DNA of 64,000 nt from JADFOI01 sp965218935 (GTDB lineage Bacteria > Acidobacteriota > UBA6911 > RPQK01 > JADFOI01). The DNA is taken from positions 124,001-188,000 of the forward strand of contig CBDCMH010000004.1 of assembly GCA_965218935.1 (NCBI GenBank), written 5' to 3'. Position 1 is the stretch's first letter. Every line of letters begins with the position of its first letter. The position numbers and the translations under genes were made by a program. A model generated the notes under the pieces. The model did not search any database and was not told the origin of the DNA. It saw only the letters and a program-made list of their open reading frames with translations. Shown piece by piece: positions 26,146 to 34,932 of this stretch.

Positions 26146-27126
26146 GTGTCCCCTCTTAGATCAAACCCGGACAATCTCATTCGTCACGATTGGAGTGATG
26201 AGCAGATCCAGGCTATCCACGATTTACCCCTTCCGGATTTGCTGTTTCAGGCCCAGTTGGAACACCGCCGCTACCACGATCCTCAGAAAGTGCAGCTTTG
26301 CACCCTGTTGAGCATCAAGACCGGCGGCTGTCCAGAGGACTGCAGCTATTGCCCCCAGAGTGCCTATTACGATAGCGGCGTCCCTTCACAAGATTTACTG
26401 GATATAGAACAGGTCTTGGAAGCTGCCCGCCAGGCCCGGGGTCACGGTTCGACACGTTTTTGCATGGGCGCTGCCTGGAGAGAGGTCCGCCAGGGTGCTG
26501 AATTCGAGCGTGTATTGGAGATGGTTCGGCAGGTCCGTGAACTGGGAATGGAGGTGTGTTGCACTCTGGGAATGCTGAACTCCGAACAGGCCCATCGCCT
26601 GGCTGAAGCGGGACTAACCGCTTACAACCACAACCTGGATACCGGCCCCGATTACTATGACCAAATCATTACCACTCGCACCTATGAGGACCGCCTCCAG
26701 ACACTCGCTTATGTCCGTGAGGCGGGCGTGACGGTCTGTTGTGGAGGAATTCTGGGGATGGGCGAAAGCTCACAGGATCGGATCGCTCTTTTACGGGTTC
26801 TTTCTCACCTGAATCCCCATCCGGAAAGCGTTCCCATCAACTCTCTGGTTCGGGTCAAGGGAACTCCTTTGGGTGATCGCTCCCCGGTGGATCCCATCGA
26901 GATTGTCCGTATGATCGCCACGGCACGGATCGTCATGCCCAAAAGCCGAGTCCGACTGAGTGCAGGGCGCACCGAAATGTCGGTGGAGACTCAAGCCCTC
27001 TGCTTTGTGGCAGGAGCCAATTCCATTTTTAGCGGCGAGAAACTCCTTACCACTCCCAATCCGGACCTCTACCACGACCGTTCGCTACTGGATAAACTGG
27101 GGCTCTCGCCACTTGAAGGGTCATGA
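26146..27126 (+). CDS. bioB: Biotin synthase
   Basis: Radical SAM enzyme that inserts sulfur into dethiobiotin, 326 residues. The [4Fe-4S] motif is GCPEDCSYCPQ with Cys62, Cys66 and Cys69; the [2Fe-2S] ligands fall in RFCMGAAWR, EVCCTLGML, CCGGILGMGE and RLSAGRTEM. GTG 26146 is the start and lies after a small GC hairpin (CCCGGCTTCAACCGGG). First gene of bioB-bioF-bioD-bioA; it overlaps bioF by 4 bases (ATGA). No BirA operator could be recognised upstream. Confidence 0.97.
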   Translation: MSPLRSNPDNLIRHDWSDEQIQAIHDLPLPDLLFQAQLEHRRYHDPQKVQLCTLLSIKTGGCPEDCSYCPQSAYYDSGVPSQDLLDIEQVLEAARQARGHGSTRFCMGAAWREVRQGAEFERVLEMVRQVRELGMEVCCTLGMLNSEQAHRLAEAGLTAYNHNLDTGPDYYDQIITTRTYEDRLQTLAYVREAGVTVCCGGILGMGESSQDRIALLRVLSHLNPHPESVPINSLVRVKGTPLGDRSPVDPIEIVRMIATARIVMPKSRVRLSAGRTEMSVETQALCFVAGANSIFSGEKLLTTPNPDLYHDRSLLDKLGLSPLEGS

Positions 27127-28280
27127 AGGTTCTTCTGCAGGAACTGGAGGGGGAGCTGGAGAAGATCCGGACCCAGAACCTCTACCGCCGGTTGGCCGAT
27201 CCCCAAGGTCTCGACTTTTGCTCCAATGACTACTTGGGACTCTCCCAGGACCCCAAATTTCGAGCCGCTATCCTGGAGAAGCTCGAGGAAGCCACCGGGC
27301 TGGACTCGGTGTCCTCACCCGCCTCCAGGCTGCTGCGCGGGAATACCTCCCGGCATCGAGCCCTGGAGCAAAGACTCTCCCTTTATAAAGGGACGGAAGC
27401 GGCACTGATTTTCCCAACCGGATACCAGACCAACATCGGGGTGTTGACGGCGCTGATGGGGAGCCAGGATCGAGTTCTTTCCGATGCCCAAAACCATGCC
27501 AGCATTATCGACGGATTGCGTTTGAGTGGGTGTCAGAAGGTGGTTTTCCCCCACCTCGATGAAGAAGCTGTGGAAGACGCCCTGAGTCGGTCTCATCGGG
27601 AAGGAAAAACTTTTCTGGTTACCGAATCCCTTTTCAGTATGGACGGAGATGTCGCTCCCCTGGAAACCTATGCTGAACTGGTGGAGAAGCATGGGGCCTA
27701 CTTAATTGTGGACGACGCCCATGCGGTGGGTGTTTTCGGCAATGAGAAGGGGTCGGGTCTGACCGAACGCTTCGGCGTAGAGAAACGGGCCCTGGCCATC
27801 GTGTCCACCTTCGGGAAAGCCTTTGGCCTCTTTGGTGCTTTTGTGGCGGGGCCTCAGATCGTCATCGATTACCTGATCAACCGCTGCCGCCCATTCATAT
27901 TCACCACGGCCGTCCCTCCTCTTCTTCTTTATGGCGTGGAGGCAGCTCTTGATCTGCTAGGTGCCGAGCCCGAGCGGCGAAAGCGCGTGTGTCTGCTGGC
28001 CGATCGGCTGCGCCAGCGGTTCGAAGAGACAGGGCTGGATACTCTAAAGAGCGCCGGCCCCATTGTCCCCGTAGTGTTGGGAGAAAGTGAGCGGGCACTG
28101 GCGGTGGCAGAACGGCTCCAGAAGAAAGGTTTTGACGTGCGTGCCATCCGCCCTCCCACCGTAGCCCCGGGCACCTCCCGGCTGAGAATCTCTGTCCATG
28201 CCGATCACACAGATCAGCAAATAGACCAGTTGGCCCAAGCCGTGGTGGAGGCGATCAAGAGCACTAAGGGTCGGCAATGA
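27123..28280 (+). CDS. bioF: 8-amino-7-oxononanoate synthase
   Basis: PLP enzyme joining pimeloyl-ACP/CoA and alanine, 385 residues. Key points are FCSNDYLGLSQDP near the start, the substrate region SASRLLRGNTSRH, DDAHAVGVFG, and the PLP lysine Lys232 in STFGKAFGLFGAF. Overlaps bioB by 4 bases at the start and bioD by 4 at the end, so translation is coupled. bioC and bioH, which make the pimeloyl precursor, are absent from this operon. Confidence 0.97.
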   Translation: MKVLLQELEGELEKIRTQNLYRRLADPQGLDFCSNDYLGLSQDPKFRAAILEKLEEATGLDSVSSPASRLLRGNTSRHRALEQRLSLYKGTEAALIFPTGYQTNIGVLTALMGSQDRVLSDAQNHASIIDGLRLSGCQKVVFPHLDEEAVEDALSRSHREGKTFLVTESLFSMDGDVAPLETYAELVEKHGAYLIVDDAHAVGVFGNEKGSGLTERFGVEKRALAIVSTFGKAFGLFGAFVAGPQIVIDYLINRCRPFIFTTAVPPLLLYGVEAALDLLGAEPERRKRVCLLADRLRQRFEETGLDTLKSAGPIVPVVLGESERALAVAERLQKKGFDVRAIRPPTVAPGTSRLRISVHADHTDQQIDQLAQAVVEAIKSTKGRQ

Positions 28281-28963
28281 GCCTGGTCGTTGTGGGAACG
28301 GGAACCGAAATCGGCAAAACCATCACCTGTGCGGTGTTGTTGTCTCGTTACGCCGGGATTTCCAAGCTAGCCTATTGGAAGCCCATTGCCACCGGTTCGG
28401 CCGAGCCCAGAGACACCCAGGTGATCGAGCGCCTGTGTGGCCCTGAGGTGGAGATCCTTCAAGAGCTCTACCTTTTTGAACCGCCTGTCTCCCCTCATCT
28501 GGCCGCTCGACTGGCCAATAAAAAGATCCATCCAGAAAGAGTGTTGAAAGCACTGGAGACCTACCAGCAGGAAGATAGCAAACGCACTTTGATCATCGAG
28601 GGCATTGGAGGTTTACTGGTACCCTTAACCGAAGACGGTTATCTGCTGGCAACTCTTCTCAAAGAGATGGCCCTTCCCTGTCTGCTGGTGGCCTCCAGTA
28701 TCCTGGGAACGATTAATCACACCCTTCTGACCCTTGAGGCCATGCGCTCCCGAAACTTGAAGGTGGTGGGAGTGGTGCTTAATGGACCGCCGAATCACGA
28801 GAATCGCCTGGCCATCGAAGAATTCGGAAGCGTCCAGGTCATTAGCGAAATTGAGCCCATCGGGTCATTATCATCGAAAAGCGTGCTTCAGATCTCCCGT
28901 GGATTCGACCGCAAGGCTTTGCTAGAGTCGTATTTGCAAAAGGTGGGGGAATCCGGAGACTAA
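28277..28963 (+). CDS. bioD: Dethiobiotin synthase
   Basis: ATP-dependent ring-closing enzyme, 228 residues. The P-loop is GTGTEIGKT at residues 7-15; KPIATGS binds diaminopelargonate and the second nucleotide contact is EGIGGLLVPL (~residues 109-118). It overlaps bioF by 4 bases and bioA by one (TAATG). Length and motifs are normal. Confidence 0.96.
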   Translation: MSLVVVGTGTEIGKTITCAVLLSRYAGISKLAYWKPIATGSAEPRDTQVIERLCGPEVEILQELYLFEPPVSPHLAARLANKKIHPERVLKALETYQQEDSKRTLIIEGIGGLLVPLTEDGYLLATLLKEMALPCLLVASSILGTINHTLLTLEAMRSRNLKVVGVVLNGPPNHENRLAIEEFGSVQVISEIEPIGSLSSKSVLQISRGFDRKALLESYLQKVGESGD

Positions 28964-30315
28964 TGGGTGAAATGAGTTCACAGGAAACTGACTCAAAAGA
29001 CCTGAGTGCTCTCTGGGTGGAGCAGGACCGGCGCTATGTTTGGCATCCTTACACTCAAATGCTCACCGCGCCCAAGGCCATCCCGGTCGAAAGGGCAGAA
29101 GGGGTTTACCTTTACACTTCCGACGGGCAGCGGATCCTGGATGGTATCTCTTCCTGGTGGGTCAACATTCATGGCCACAATCATCCCCGTTTGAATCGGG
29201 CTTTGCAGGAACAGGCTGACCGTTTCGCCCAAGTGATCTTCGCCGGCTTCACTCACGAACCGGCCGTGCGCCTGGCCGCCGAGCTGGTCCAGCGAACAGC
29301 CCCCAGTCTGACCCGCGTCTTCTTCTCCGACGATGGTTCCACGGCAGTAGAAGTGGCACTGAAGATGGCCTATCAGTGCTGGAGGAACCGAGGTGAATCC
29401 AAGAGAAATCTCTTTGTGGCCTTCGAGCACGCCTACCACGGAGATACCTTTGGAGCCATGGCAGCGGGCGGCGTCGAGGTCTTTCACTCAGAATACAGCG
29501 GCCTCTTCTTTGAAGTTCGGCGGGCCCGGGTACCCGGTGGTTCCCAGCCCAGGGGAGCAGATTCCCAAGAAAAGTCTCAGCCAGCGGCTGAAGAGCTGGA
29601 GGAGATCCTTGAAGAGGAGGGGCCCCGGGTGGCAGCCGTGATCATGGAACCGATGGTTCAGGCCGCCGGTGGGATGATCGTGTGGCCGATCGATTTTTTG
29701 CGCCATGTACGAGAGGTGACGCAACACCACGGCATCCCGCTCATCGCCGATGAAGTGTTCACGGGATTTGGACGAACCGGAAAGATGTTCGCCTGCCAAC
29801 ACGGTCCTATTGAACCCGACATCCTGTGCCTTTCCAAAGCCTTAACGGGTGGATATCTGCCCCTGGCAGCTACCCTGGCCAGTGAAGAGATCTATCAATC
29901 CTTTTTGAGCGAGGACCGGCGGAAAACCTTTTTTCACGGCCACTCTTATACCGGCAACGCCCTGGCTTGCGCAGTGGCATTGGAAAGTCTGGCCGTCCTG
30001 GAGGAAACAAAAAGTCTTGATCGGGTCATGGAATTGGAGGGGCTCTTCATCGAGCGGTTGGAGCCGCTGCAATCTCTTCCAGTCGTGGAGGAAGTTCGGG
30101 GGATGGGGGCACTCGGAGTCGTGGAACTGTCGACCCAGAGGGAAAGTGGGTACCTGGACGAGAGGGGCCCGAGGTTGGCTCAAGCTTTTCTGGAACGAGG
30201 AATTCTCCTGCGTCCTCTTGGAAATGTCCTCTATTTTCTCCCTCCCTATGTGATCACGGATGAAGAAGTCCACTCGGTTTTCGATGCCATTGAAGAGGTT
30301 CTGGGGGATTCGTGA
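28963..30315 (+). CDS. bioA: Adenosylmethionine-8-amino-7-oxononanoate transaminase
   Basis: PLP-dependent aminotransferase, 450 residues, making 7,8-diaminopelargonate. WHPYTQM near the start is the BioA-specific substrate region; SSWWVNIHGHNHPRLN follows, with FSDDGSTAVEVALKMA and the family signature LIADEVFTGFGRTGKMFA; the PLP lysine is Lys292 in CLSKALTGGYLPLA. Start is the ATG overlapping the bioD stop. Last gene of the biotin operon; an A/T-rich repeat with a GC hairpin follows at 30343. Confidence 0.97.
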   Translation: MGEMSSQETDSKDLSALWVEQDRRYVWHPYTQMLTAPKAIPVERAEGVYLYTSDGQRILDGISSWWVNIHGHNHPRLNRALQEQADRFAQVIFAGFTHEPAVRLAAELVQRTAPSLTRVFFSDDGSTAVEVALKMAYQCWRNRGESKRNLFVAFEHAYHGDTFGAMAAGGVEVFHSEYSGLFFEVRRARVPGGSQPRGADSQEKSQPAAEELEEILEEEGPRVAAVIMEPMVQAAGGMIVWPIDFLRHVREVTQHHGIPLIADEVFTGFGRTGKMFACQHGPIEPDILCLSKALTGGYLPLAATLASEEIYQSFLSEDRRKTFFHGHSYTGNALACAVALESLAVLEETKSLDRVMELEGLFIERLEPLQSLPVVEEVRGMGALGVVELSTQRESGYLDERGPRLAQAFLERGILLRPLGNVLYFLPPYVITDEEVHSVFDAIEEVLGDS

Positions 30316-30342
30316 GCGTGCCAGAACCTGACCAGCTGACCA

Positions 30343-30381
30343 CAGCCGGCAGACCCGGCTGAAATCCCAAATTCAAACCTG
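30343..30381. repeat. Family D hairpin plus A/T-rich word, copy 1
   Basis: CAGCCGGCAGACCCGGCTGAA followed by ATCCCAAATTCAAACCTGGAA. The hairpin AGCCGG..CCGGCT plus an AAATTCAAA-type tail recurs at 42413 in nearly identical form and partly at 33088. It follows the biotin operon and could end its transcript. Confidence 0.55.
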
Positions 30382-30448
30382 GAAGCGTTCGAAGCAGGCT
30401 TTCTTTCTTTCTATTTCTATTTTCTGCGAGCAGAGCGAGCGCGGGCAC

Positions 30449-30476
30449 TTGACACTTCAAGGCGTAGCGCTATACT
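30449..30476 (+). promoter_or_regulatory. Strong sigma-70 promoter of the TonB receptor
   Basis: Perfect TTGACA at 30449-30454 and TATACT at 30471-30476, 16 bases apart. This is the best promoter in the window and drives the TonB receptor gene that starts at 30513 or 30552. Confidence 0.7.
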
Positions 30477-30479
30477 TCG

Positions 30480-30506
30480 AATTGAAATTGGTTTTCAATT
30501 TCAATT
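30480..30506. promoter_or_regulatory. Palindromic operator at the TonB receptor start site
   Basis: AATTGAAATTG (30480-30490), a 5-base spacer, and CAATTTCAATT (30496-30506): a perfect 11-base inverted repeat over the predicted transcription start. Placement just downstream of -10 fits a repressor. A Fur-type (iron) site is plausible for a FecA-like receptor, but the repeat is not a clear match to the classical Fur consensus. Confidence 0.5.
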
Positions 30507-30512
30507 AGGGAG

Positions 30513-33014
30513 GTGAACGATGACATCAGCGAGGTACAGAGGGTTTCTCTTGTGATCTTCTGTTTCCTGATTTTATCCTTAATCGCACCCACTGCCGAAG
30601 CCTCATCCCTCGATGGCAACGGTTCCATTGCAGGGCGAGTCCTCGACTCGGGAGGCGGAATCATCCAGCAAGTCACGGTCACCTTGAGAAACCAGGAGAC
30701 GGGCGTAGAACAAAGCACGAGCACCGATCCAGTGGGCGCTTTTCGATTTGAGGACCTGCCCTCTGCTCCCTACTATCTGAGTACCGAAAAGAAAAACTTT
30801 CAGAGCGCCGTCCAGGAGATTCTGTTATCTCCCAGCCAGAACCCTACGATTGATCTCACCTTGAAGATTGATTCACAAGCGATTATCCGAGAGCGGGTGA
30901 TGGTGATCGGGGAAGCCTCCGGGGTGGGCGAGATACCCGGTTCCGCCCATTACATCAACCAGGAACAATTGGAGAGTCAGCAACTGGCTTACGATGACAT
31001 CCATCAGATCCTGCACCAGGTTCCGGGCGTGAACATCCAGGAAGAAGACGGCTATGGTCTTCGTCCCAATATTGGCATGAGGGGAACAGGCGCTGAGCGA
31101 AGCTCCAAGATCACACTCATGGAGGACGGAGTTCTTATCGCCCCCGCCCCTTACGCCGCACCTGCAGCCTACTACTTCCCGGTCACAGGACGCATGGATG
31201 CCATTGAGGTACGCAAGGGCTCCAGTCAGATCAAGTATGGTCCGAGAACCAATGGGGGTGCTCTCAATCTGATTTCCACCGGCATACCCGGAGACTTTAG
31301 CCTCAACGGTGATTTGGCCCTGGGGGTCGACAACTCCCGAAAGCTTCATCTGAACCTGGGCGACTCCTACAAGCATTTGGCCTGGGTTGCAGAAACCTAC
31401 CAGATGGCCACCAACGGATTTAAAGAACTCGATGACGGAGGCAATACGGGTTTTGACATCAACGATTACCTGGCCAAGTTCCGATTCCACAGCGATGGCA
31501 GTGCCCGCATTTACCAGGAACTGGAGATCAAGCTGGGCAAGACCCAACAGCTCTCGGATGAGACCTACCTGGGCCTGACGGATACCGACTTCGAAGACAA
31601 CCCATTGCGACGCTATCGGGGATCACAGCAGGACGTCTTTCAATCGGATCACGAGCAATACCAGGCCCGTTACTTCATCGTGCCGGCAAGCAACGTTGAC
31701 GTGACAGCCATCCTTTACCGAAACAACTTTCAGCGCAACTGGTACAAGCTGCAGAGCGTGTCGGGAACAGACATCACCCACATCTTTGATGATCCGGAGG
31801 CCCATTCAGCTGAACTGGCCATGGCCAAGGGCGCCGACAGCGATCCTGATGCCCTGGCCGTGCGGGCCAACAATCGCGAGTATTATTCACAGGGAATTCA
31901 GACCATCCTGGGATGGCAGAGGGACCGGGGAGATACCCAGAACAGGTTCGAGCTTGGCTTTCGCTATCACAAGGATGAGGAAGACCGGTTTCAGCATGAA
32001 GACGGATTCCAGATGCGAAGCGGCGCTATGGTCCTGACCACCAGAGGAGCTCCCGGCAGCCAATCCAACCGTATCAGCGGCGCCACGGCCTGGGCTCTTT
32101 TCATCCAGGACAAGATTGAGCGAGGGAAATGGACTCTCAGTCCCGGTTTAAGGTACGAGAACATCGATCTTTCCAGGACCGACTTTTCTACAAGTGATCC
32201 GGAGCGGCTGTCGCCCACCGGAATCCGCAGAAGCAGCGTGGAGGTCTTTGTTCCCGGTTTCGGCGTCAATTTCCAGGTCACTCCAGCCTTGAGTCTCTTC
32301 GGCGGGCTCCATAAGGGCTTCGCTCCACCGGGGCCGGGTTCCAGCCAAGAGACCAAGGCCGAGGAAAGTCTGAATTATGAATTCGGACTACGCATACACA
32401 GTCGACCTCTCAGCTTGGAGGTAGCGGCTTTCGTCAACGACTACGACAATTTGCTGGGTGCCGATACGCTGGCTGCTGGAGGTAGCGGCGAGGGGGATCT
32501 TTTCAATGGTGGCGAAGTCCTGGTCATGGGACTGGAGGCATCCGGATCTTCTGACTTGGGTGAGAGGTTCGGTTTGAGCTTCCGCGTTCCTGCCCATTTT
32601 GCCTACACCTTCACCCATGGCGAGTTTAGGAACAGCTTTGAGAGTGACTTCGAACCCTGGGACAGGGTGATGGTCGGAGACGAACTCCCTTATCTTCCCA
32701 GGCATCAGTTCAATGCCCGTCTCGGTTTGGAAAAAGCGCGCTGGCGGCTCACCGTGGAGGCCAATGCCATCAGCCAGATGCGCACCAGGGCCGGCCAAGG
32801 TCCGATTCCCCGCTTGGAAGCCACCCATAGCTATCTCGTCTCCAACCTCTCCGGTGAATACGACTTGACGGTCGAGAAGAGGGGCGTCTCTCTTTTCCTT
32901 TCCGTACGCAACCTGACCGATCAGGCCTACATCGTGGCTCGCCGTCCCGCCGGGGCCCGTCCTGGATTGCCGCGCACCTTTATGGGCGGCGTCAAATTTC
33001 GATTGGGGCACTGA
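30513..33014 (+). CDS. TonB-dependent outer-membrane receptor, FecA-like
   Basis: Outer-membrane receptor of about 833 residues that takes up a ferric or other chelate using TonB energy. After the signal peptide (FCFLILSLIAPTAEA) comes a short carboxypeptidase-regulatory-like Ig domain (GSIAGRVLDSGGGIIQQVTV..), then a TonB plug with IHQILHQVPGVNIQEED and GMRGTGAERSSKITLMEDG, TGRMDAIEVRKGSSQIKYGP and NGGALNLIS, then the beta-barrel; the last strands end in FMGGVKFRLGH. The start is not settled: GTG 30513 overlaps the ribosome site, whereas the well-placed ATG 30520 is in another frame and reads 11 codons to a TGA that overlaps GTG 30552. Promoter and palindrome lie just upstream. Confidence 0.9.
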   Translation: MNDDISEVQRVSLVIFCFLILSLIAPTAEASSLDGNGSIAGRVLDSGGGIIQQVTVTLRNQETGVEQSTSTDPVGAFRFEDLPSAPYYLSTEKKNFQSAVQEILLSPSQNPTIDLTLKIDSQAIIRERVMVIGEASGVGEIPGSAHYINQEQLESQQLAYDDIHQILHQVPGVNIQEEDGYGLRPNIGMRGTGAERSSKITLMEDGVLIAPAPYAAPAAYYFPVTGRMDAIEVRKGSSQIKYGPRTNGGALNLISTGIPGDFSLNGDLALGVDNSRKLHLNLGDSYKHLAWVAETYQMATNGFKELDDGGNTGFDINDYLAKFRFHSDGSARIYQELEIKLGKTQQLSDETYLGLTDTDFEDNPLRRYRGSQQDVFQSDHEQYQARYFIVPASNVDVTAILYRNNFQRNWYKLQSVSGTDITHIFDDPEAHSAELAMAKGADSDPDALAVRANNREYYSQGIQTILGWQRDRGDTQNRFELGFRYHKDEEDRFQHEDGFQMRSGAMVLTTRGAPGSQSNRISGATAWALFIQDKIERGKWTLSPGLRYENIDLSRTDFSTSDPERLSPTGIRRSSVEVFVPGFGVNFQVTPALSLFGGLHKGFAPPGPGSSQETKAEESLNYEFGLRIHSRPLSLEVAAFVNDYDNLLGADTLAAGGSGEGDLFNGGEVLVMGLEASGSSDLGERFGLSFRVPAHFAYTFTHGEFRNSFESDFEPWDRVMVGDELPYLPRHQFNARLGLEKARWRLTVEANAISQMRTRAGQGPIPRLEATHSYLVSNLSGEYDLTVEKRGVSLFLSVRNLTDQAYIVARRPAGARPGLPRTFMGGVKFRLGH

Positions 33015-33039
33015 CCGCTGACAAGCTGACAGCCGTCAG

Positions 33040-33130
33040 CGGAAATTCAAAATTCAAAACCAATTCCAAATCGAACTTGAAACTGGGAACCACAGCCGGC
33101 AGATCGCAAACCGCAGACCCCAGACCAACG
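33040..33130. repeat. A/T-rich words and partial family D hairpin
   Basis: After the receptor stop, AATTCAAAATTCAAAACC, CAATTCCAAATCGAACTTG and then CAGCCGGCAGATCGCAAACC. Words match the 24320-24456 and 42408 tracts. TGACAAGCTGACAGCCGTCAGC just before it is a loose direct repeat of TGACA-type words also seen at 3180. Confidence 0.45.
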
Positions 33131-33192
33131 AACACCTGACAGTTGACAAATCCCCGCCTTCTTTTCCAAAAGGACGACAGCACGAACTAAAC

Positions 33193-34563
33193 TCAGTTTT
33201 GAGCCGCCAAGAGACTTGTGGGAATGACACCGTCGGGTGCCTCGAAGGGGATTTCCAATAGTTCGGAAATCAATGGGGCCAGATCTGCCATTCCCATGCT
33301 GGAGACGATTGCACCGGAGCGAAAACCTATTCCCCAGCCGACAAATCCCGTGTGAACCTGGGGGAGGTCCGGAAAGTGCCCGTGGTTTCCTCCTTCTGCC
33401 TCTCTTACGGCGGGGGGCCTGAAAGAGGCGCTAAAACTGGTGCCGGGAAGTGCCGACAGGGCCAAGGGAACCGCCGGGTCGGCACCGATACGATCCAGTT
33501 CGTCGCGCTCAATCATCCGGAACAGACGCTGGGTGTCGCCGGGCAATCGGGCCAAGAGAGCCCGCACTTCCGAGACAGCTTCTTGATCTTCAGGATCGCG
33601 CAGATGCAGGAAAACTGAGCCGCCCGTCCTGTGAAAAGCAGCACGCCAATCACCTCGATCGCGCTGCGCCTCCATCATTCCAGCCTCAACCAGCCAGACG
33701 TTGGGCGCCACCAGCGTATCGACGTCCACAAATCCATGATCTCCTGTCACGATAAACGCAGTTCGGCTCTGGATGCCGGACCGTTGGGCTGCTTCCACAA
33801 CATATCGGACCGCTCGGTCCACTGTAGCGACAGCACGCCGGACCATGGGAGCATCACGTCCAGATTCGTGCTGGAAGTGATCCACCGCAATCAGGTGCAC
33901 CGTCAACAGGGCGGGACGATATTGCTCCAGCAAATACGCGGCAGCGACTCCAATGCGATCATCCCGCAGCAGCCGATCTTCGAAGTCCGAATCCGTGAAC
34001 GGGCCAGTCGCCTCTCGCTCCACTTCTGCAAAGAGTTCAAGGGGCCGGGTAGCCGATCGGATGGCGTCAAGCGCAGGAACATCCCGTTCCAGAGACCAAA
34101 ACTCCGGGATATTCCAAGCGATGGGTGCACCGACGCTGACCGGCCACCCAAGGCTGGCGCTCTTGAGGCCAGCTTCTCGTACAGCATCCCAGAGAGTAGG
34201 CACACGGATGGCCGACGCGTGCCAATACCAGCGTCCGGTTTGTCCTTCCGGTTCAAAGGGCGTGTTGTAGTAGATGCCGTGTCTTCTGGGGATGGCACCG
34301 GTGATCATCGTGGTATGGGAAGGATAGGTCACGGAGGGAAAGACTCCTCGTACTGCCCTGGCTTGAGCCCCCTCCTGAGCCAACTGCTGAATCATTGGAG
34401 CCGGCCAGGTTGTGTCCTGATAGAAGTCTGGTCGAAATCCGTCGATGGAAATGAGAACAACATGGTCTGGATGCCGGCTGTCGGCACAGGCCAGCGAAAG
34501 CACCAGGCCGAAGAGCACCCCTGTAATCCTGGCGACGAGGGACAAGTTTTCGAAGCACCTCAA
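33193..34563 (-). CDS. Type I phosphodiesterase/nucleotide pyrophosphatase (alkaline-phosphatase superfamily)
   Basis: Exported hydrolase of 456 residues. Signal peptide with a possible but non-ideal lipobox (VLSLACADS). Metal-binding and catalytic features of the family are DHVVLISIDGFRPDFY, the nucleophile threonine in FPSVTYPSHTTMITG, DHFQHESGRDAPMV and TGDHGFVDVDTLV; the last metal ligand His falls in GGNHGHFPDL. Enzymes of this family split phosphodiesters or pyrophosphates. It lies alone, convergent with the TonB receptor, with 180 bases of repeat-rich sequence between. Start is ATG 34563. Confidence 0.88.
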   Translation of the reverse strand: MRCFENLSLVARITGVLFGLVLSLACADSRHPDHVVLISIDGFRPDFYQDTTWPAPMIQQLAQEGAQARAVRGVFPSVTYPSHTTMITGAIPRRHGIYYNTPFEPEGQTGRWYWHASAIRVPTLWDAVREAGLKSASLGWPVSVGAPIAWNIPEFWSLERDVPALDAIRSATRPLELFAEVEREATGPFTDSDFEDRLLRDDRIGVAAAYLLEQYRPALLTVHLIAVDHFQHESGRDAPMVRRAVATVDRAVRYVVEAAQRSGIQSRTAFIVTGDHGFVDVDTLVAPNVWLVEAGMMEAQRDRGDWRAAFHRTGGSVFLHLRDPEDQEAVSEVRALLARLPGDTQRLFRMIERDELDRIGADPAVPLALSALPGTSFSASFRPPAVREAEGGNHGHFPDLPQVHTGFVGWGIGFRSGAIVSSMGMADLAPLISELLEIPFEAPDGVIPTSLLAAQN

Positions 34564-34906
34564 TCCTATGAGTCTCCTCCTGATTCCATCAACTCGTGCA
34601 AGAACTTAGCACACCTGAAACCCTAGTGTCTCGTCACCAAGTGACGAAAGCACTGACCTGCTCCTGGAAGGACGTTGAGTCGCTGCGCTAGGGTTGTTAC
34701 AAATATCCTTGTCGTTCTCTCAGGTTCTCTGTAATAATGGAGCGACGTTACTTGCTCTTACCCTTTGAAGGAGGTTTCGGTGCTAGAACCCTACACCGCT
34801 TTGCGCCTTCCGAGCACTAGTTTTTGTGTTCGGACTCAGGAAGATATTCAGAAGAATTTGGATCTGATTTGTGCTTACATCTGCGGGCAGCTGAGGTACT
34901 GGACTT
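34564..34906. other. Intergenic 343 bp: half repeat, promoter and short gene remnant
   Basis: This region holds CTAGTGTCTCGTC at 34623-34635 (half of the family C element), a small palindrome TCGTCACCAAGTGACGA, a promoter at 34709-34738, and the start of a 50-codon frame at 34780 described separately. No further gene is seen. Confidence 0.6.
34709..34738 (+). promoter_or_regulatory. Promoter ahead of the symporter region
   Basis: TTGTCG (34709-34714) and AATAAT (34733-34738) with 18 bases between; five of six bases match at -10. The next start with a strong ribosome site is GTG 34780. Confidence 0.4.
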
Positions 34907-34932
34907 ATGAAATGGAACGAAGACTGGCTTAA
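34780..34932 (+). pseudogene. Short nitrilase-like N-terminal fragment
   Basis: A 50-codon frame begins at GTG 34780 behind an excellent AAGGAGG site (34768-34774) and ends at 34932. Its first part, VLEPYTALRLPSTSFCV and RTQEDIQKNLDLICAYI, reads like the N-terminus of carbon-nitrogen hydrolases (nitrilase superfamily), but then changes to CGQLRYWTYEMERRLA and stops. The match is by eye and short. It may be the remnant of a hydrolase gene cut by deletion, or a short leader peptide; it overlaps the next gene by 26 bases. Confidence 0.35.
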
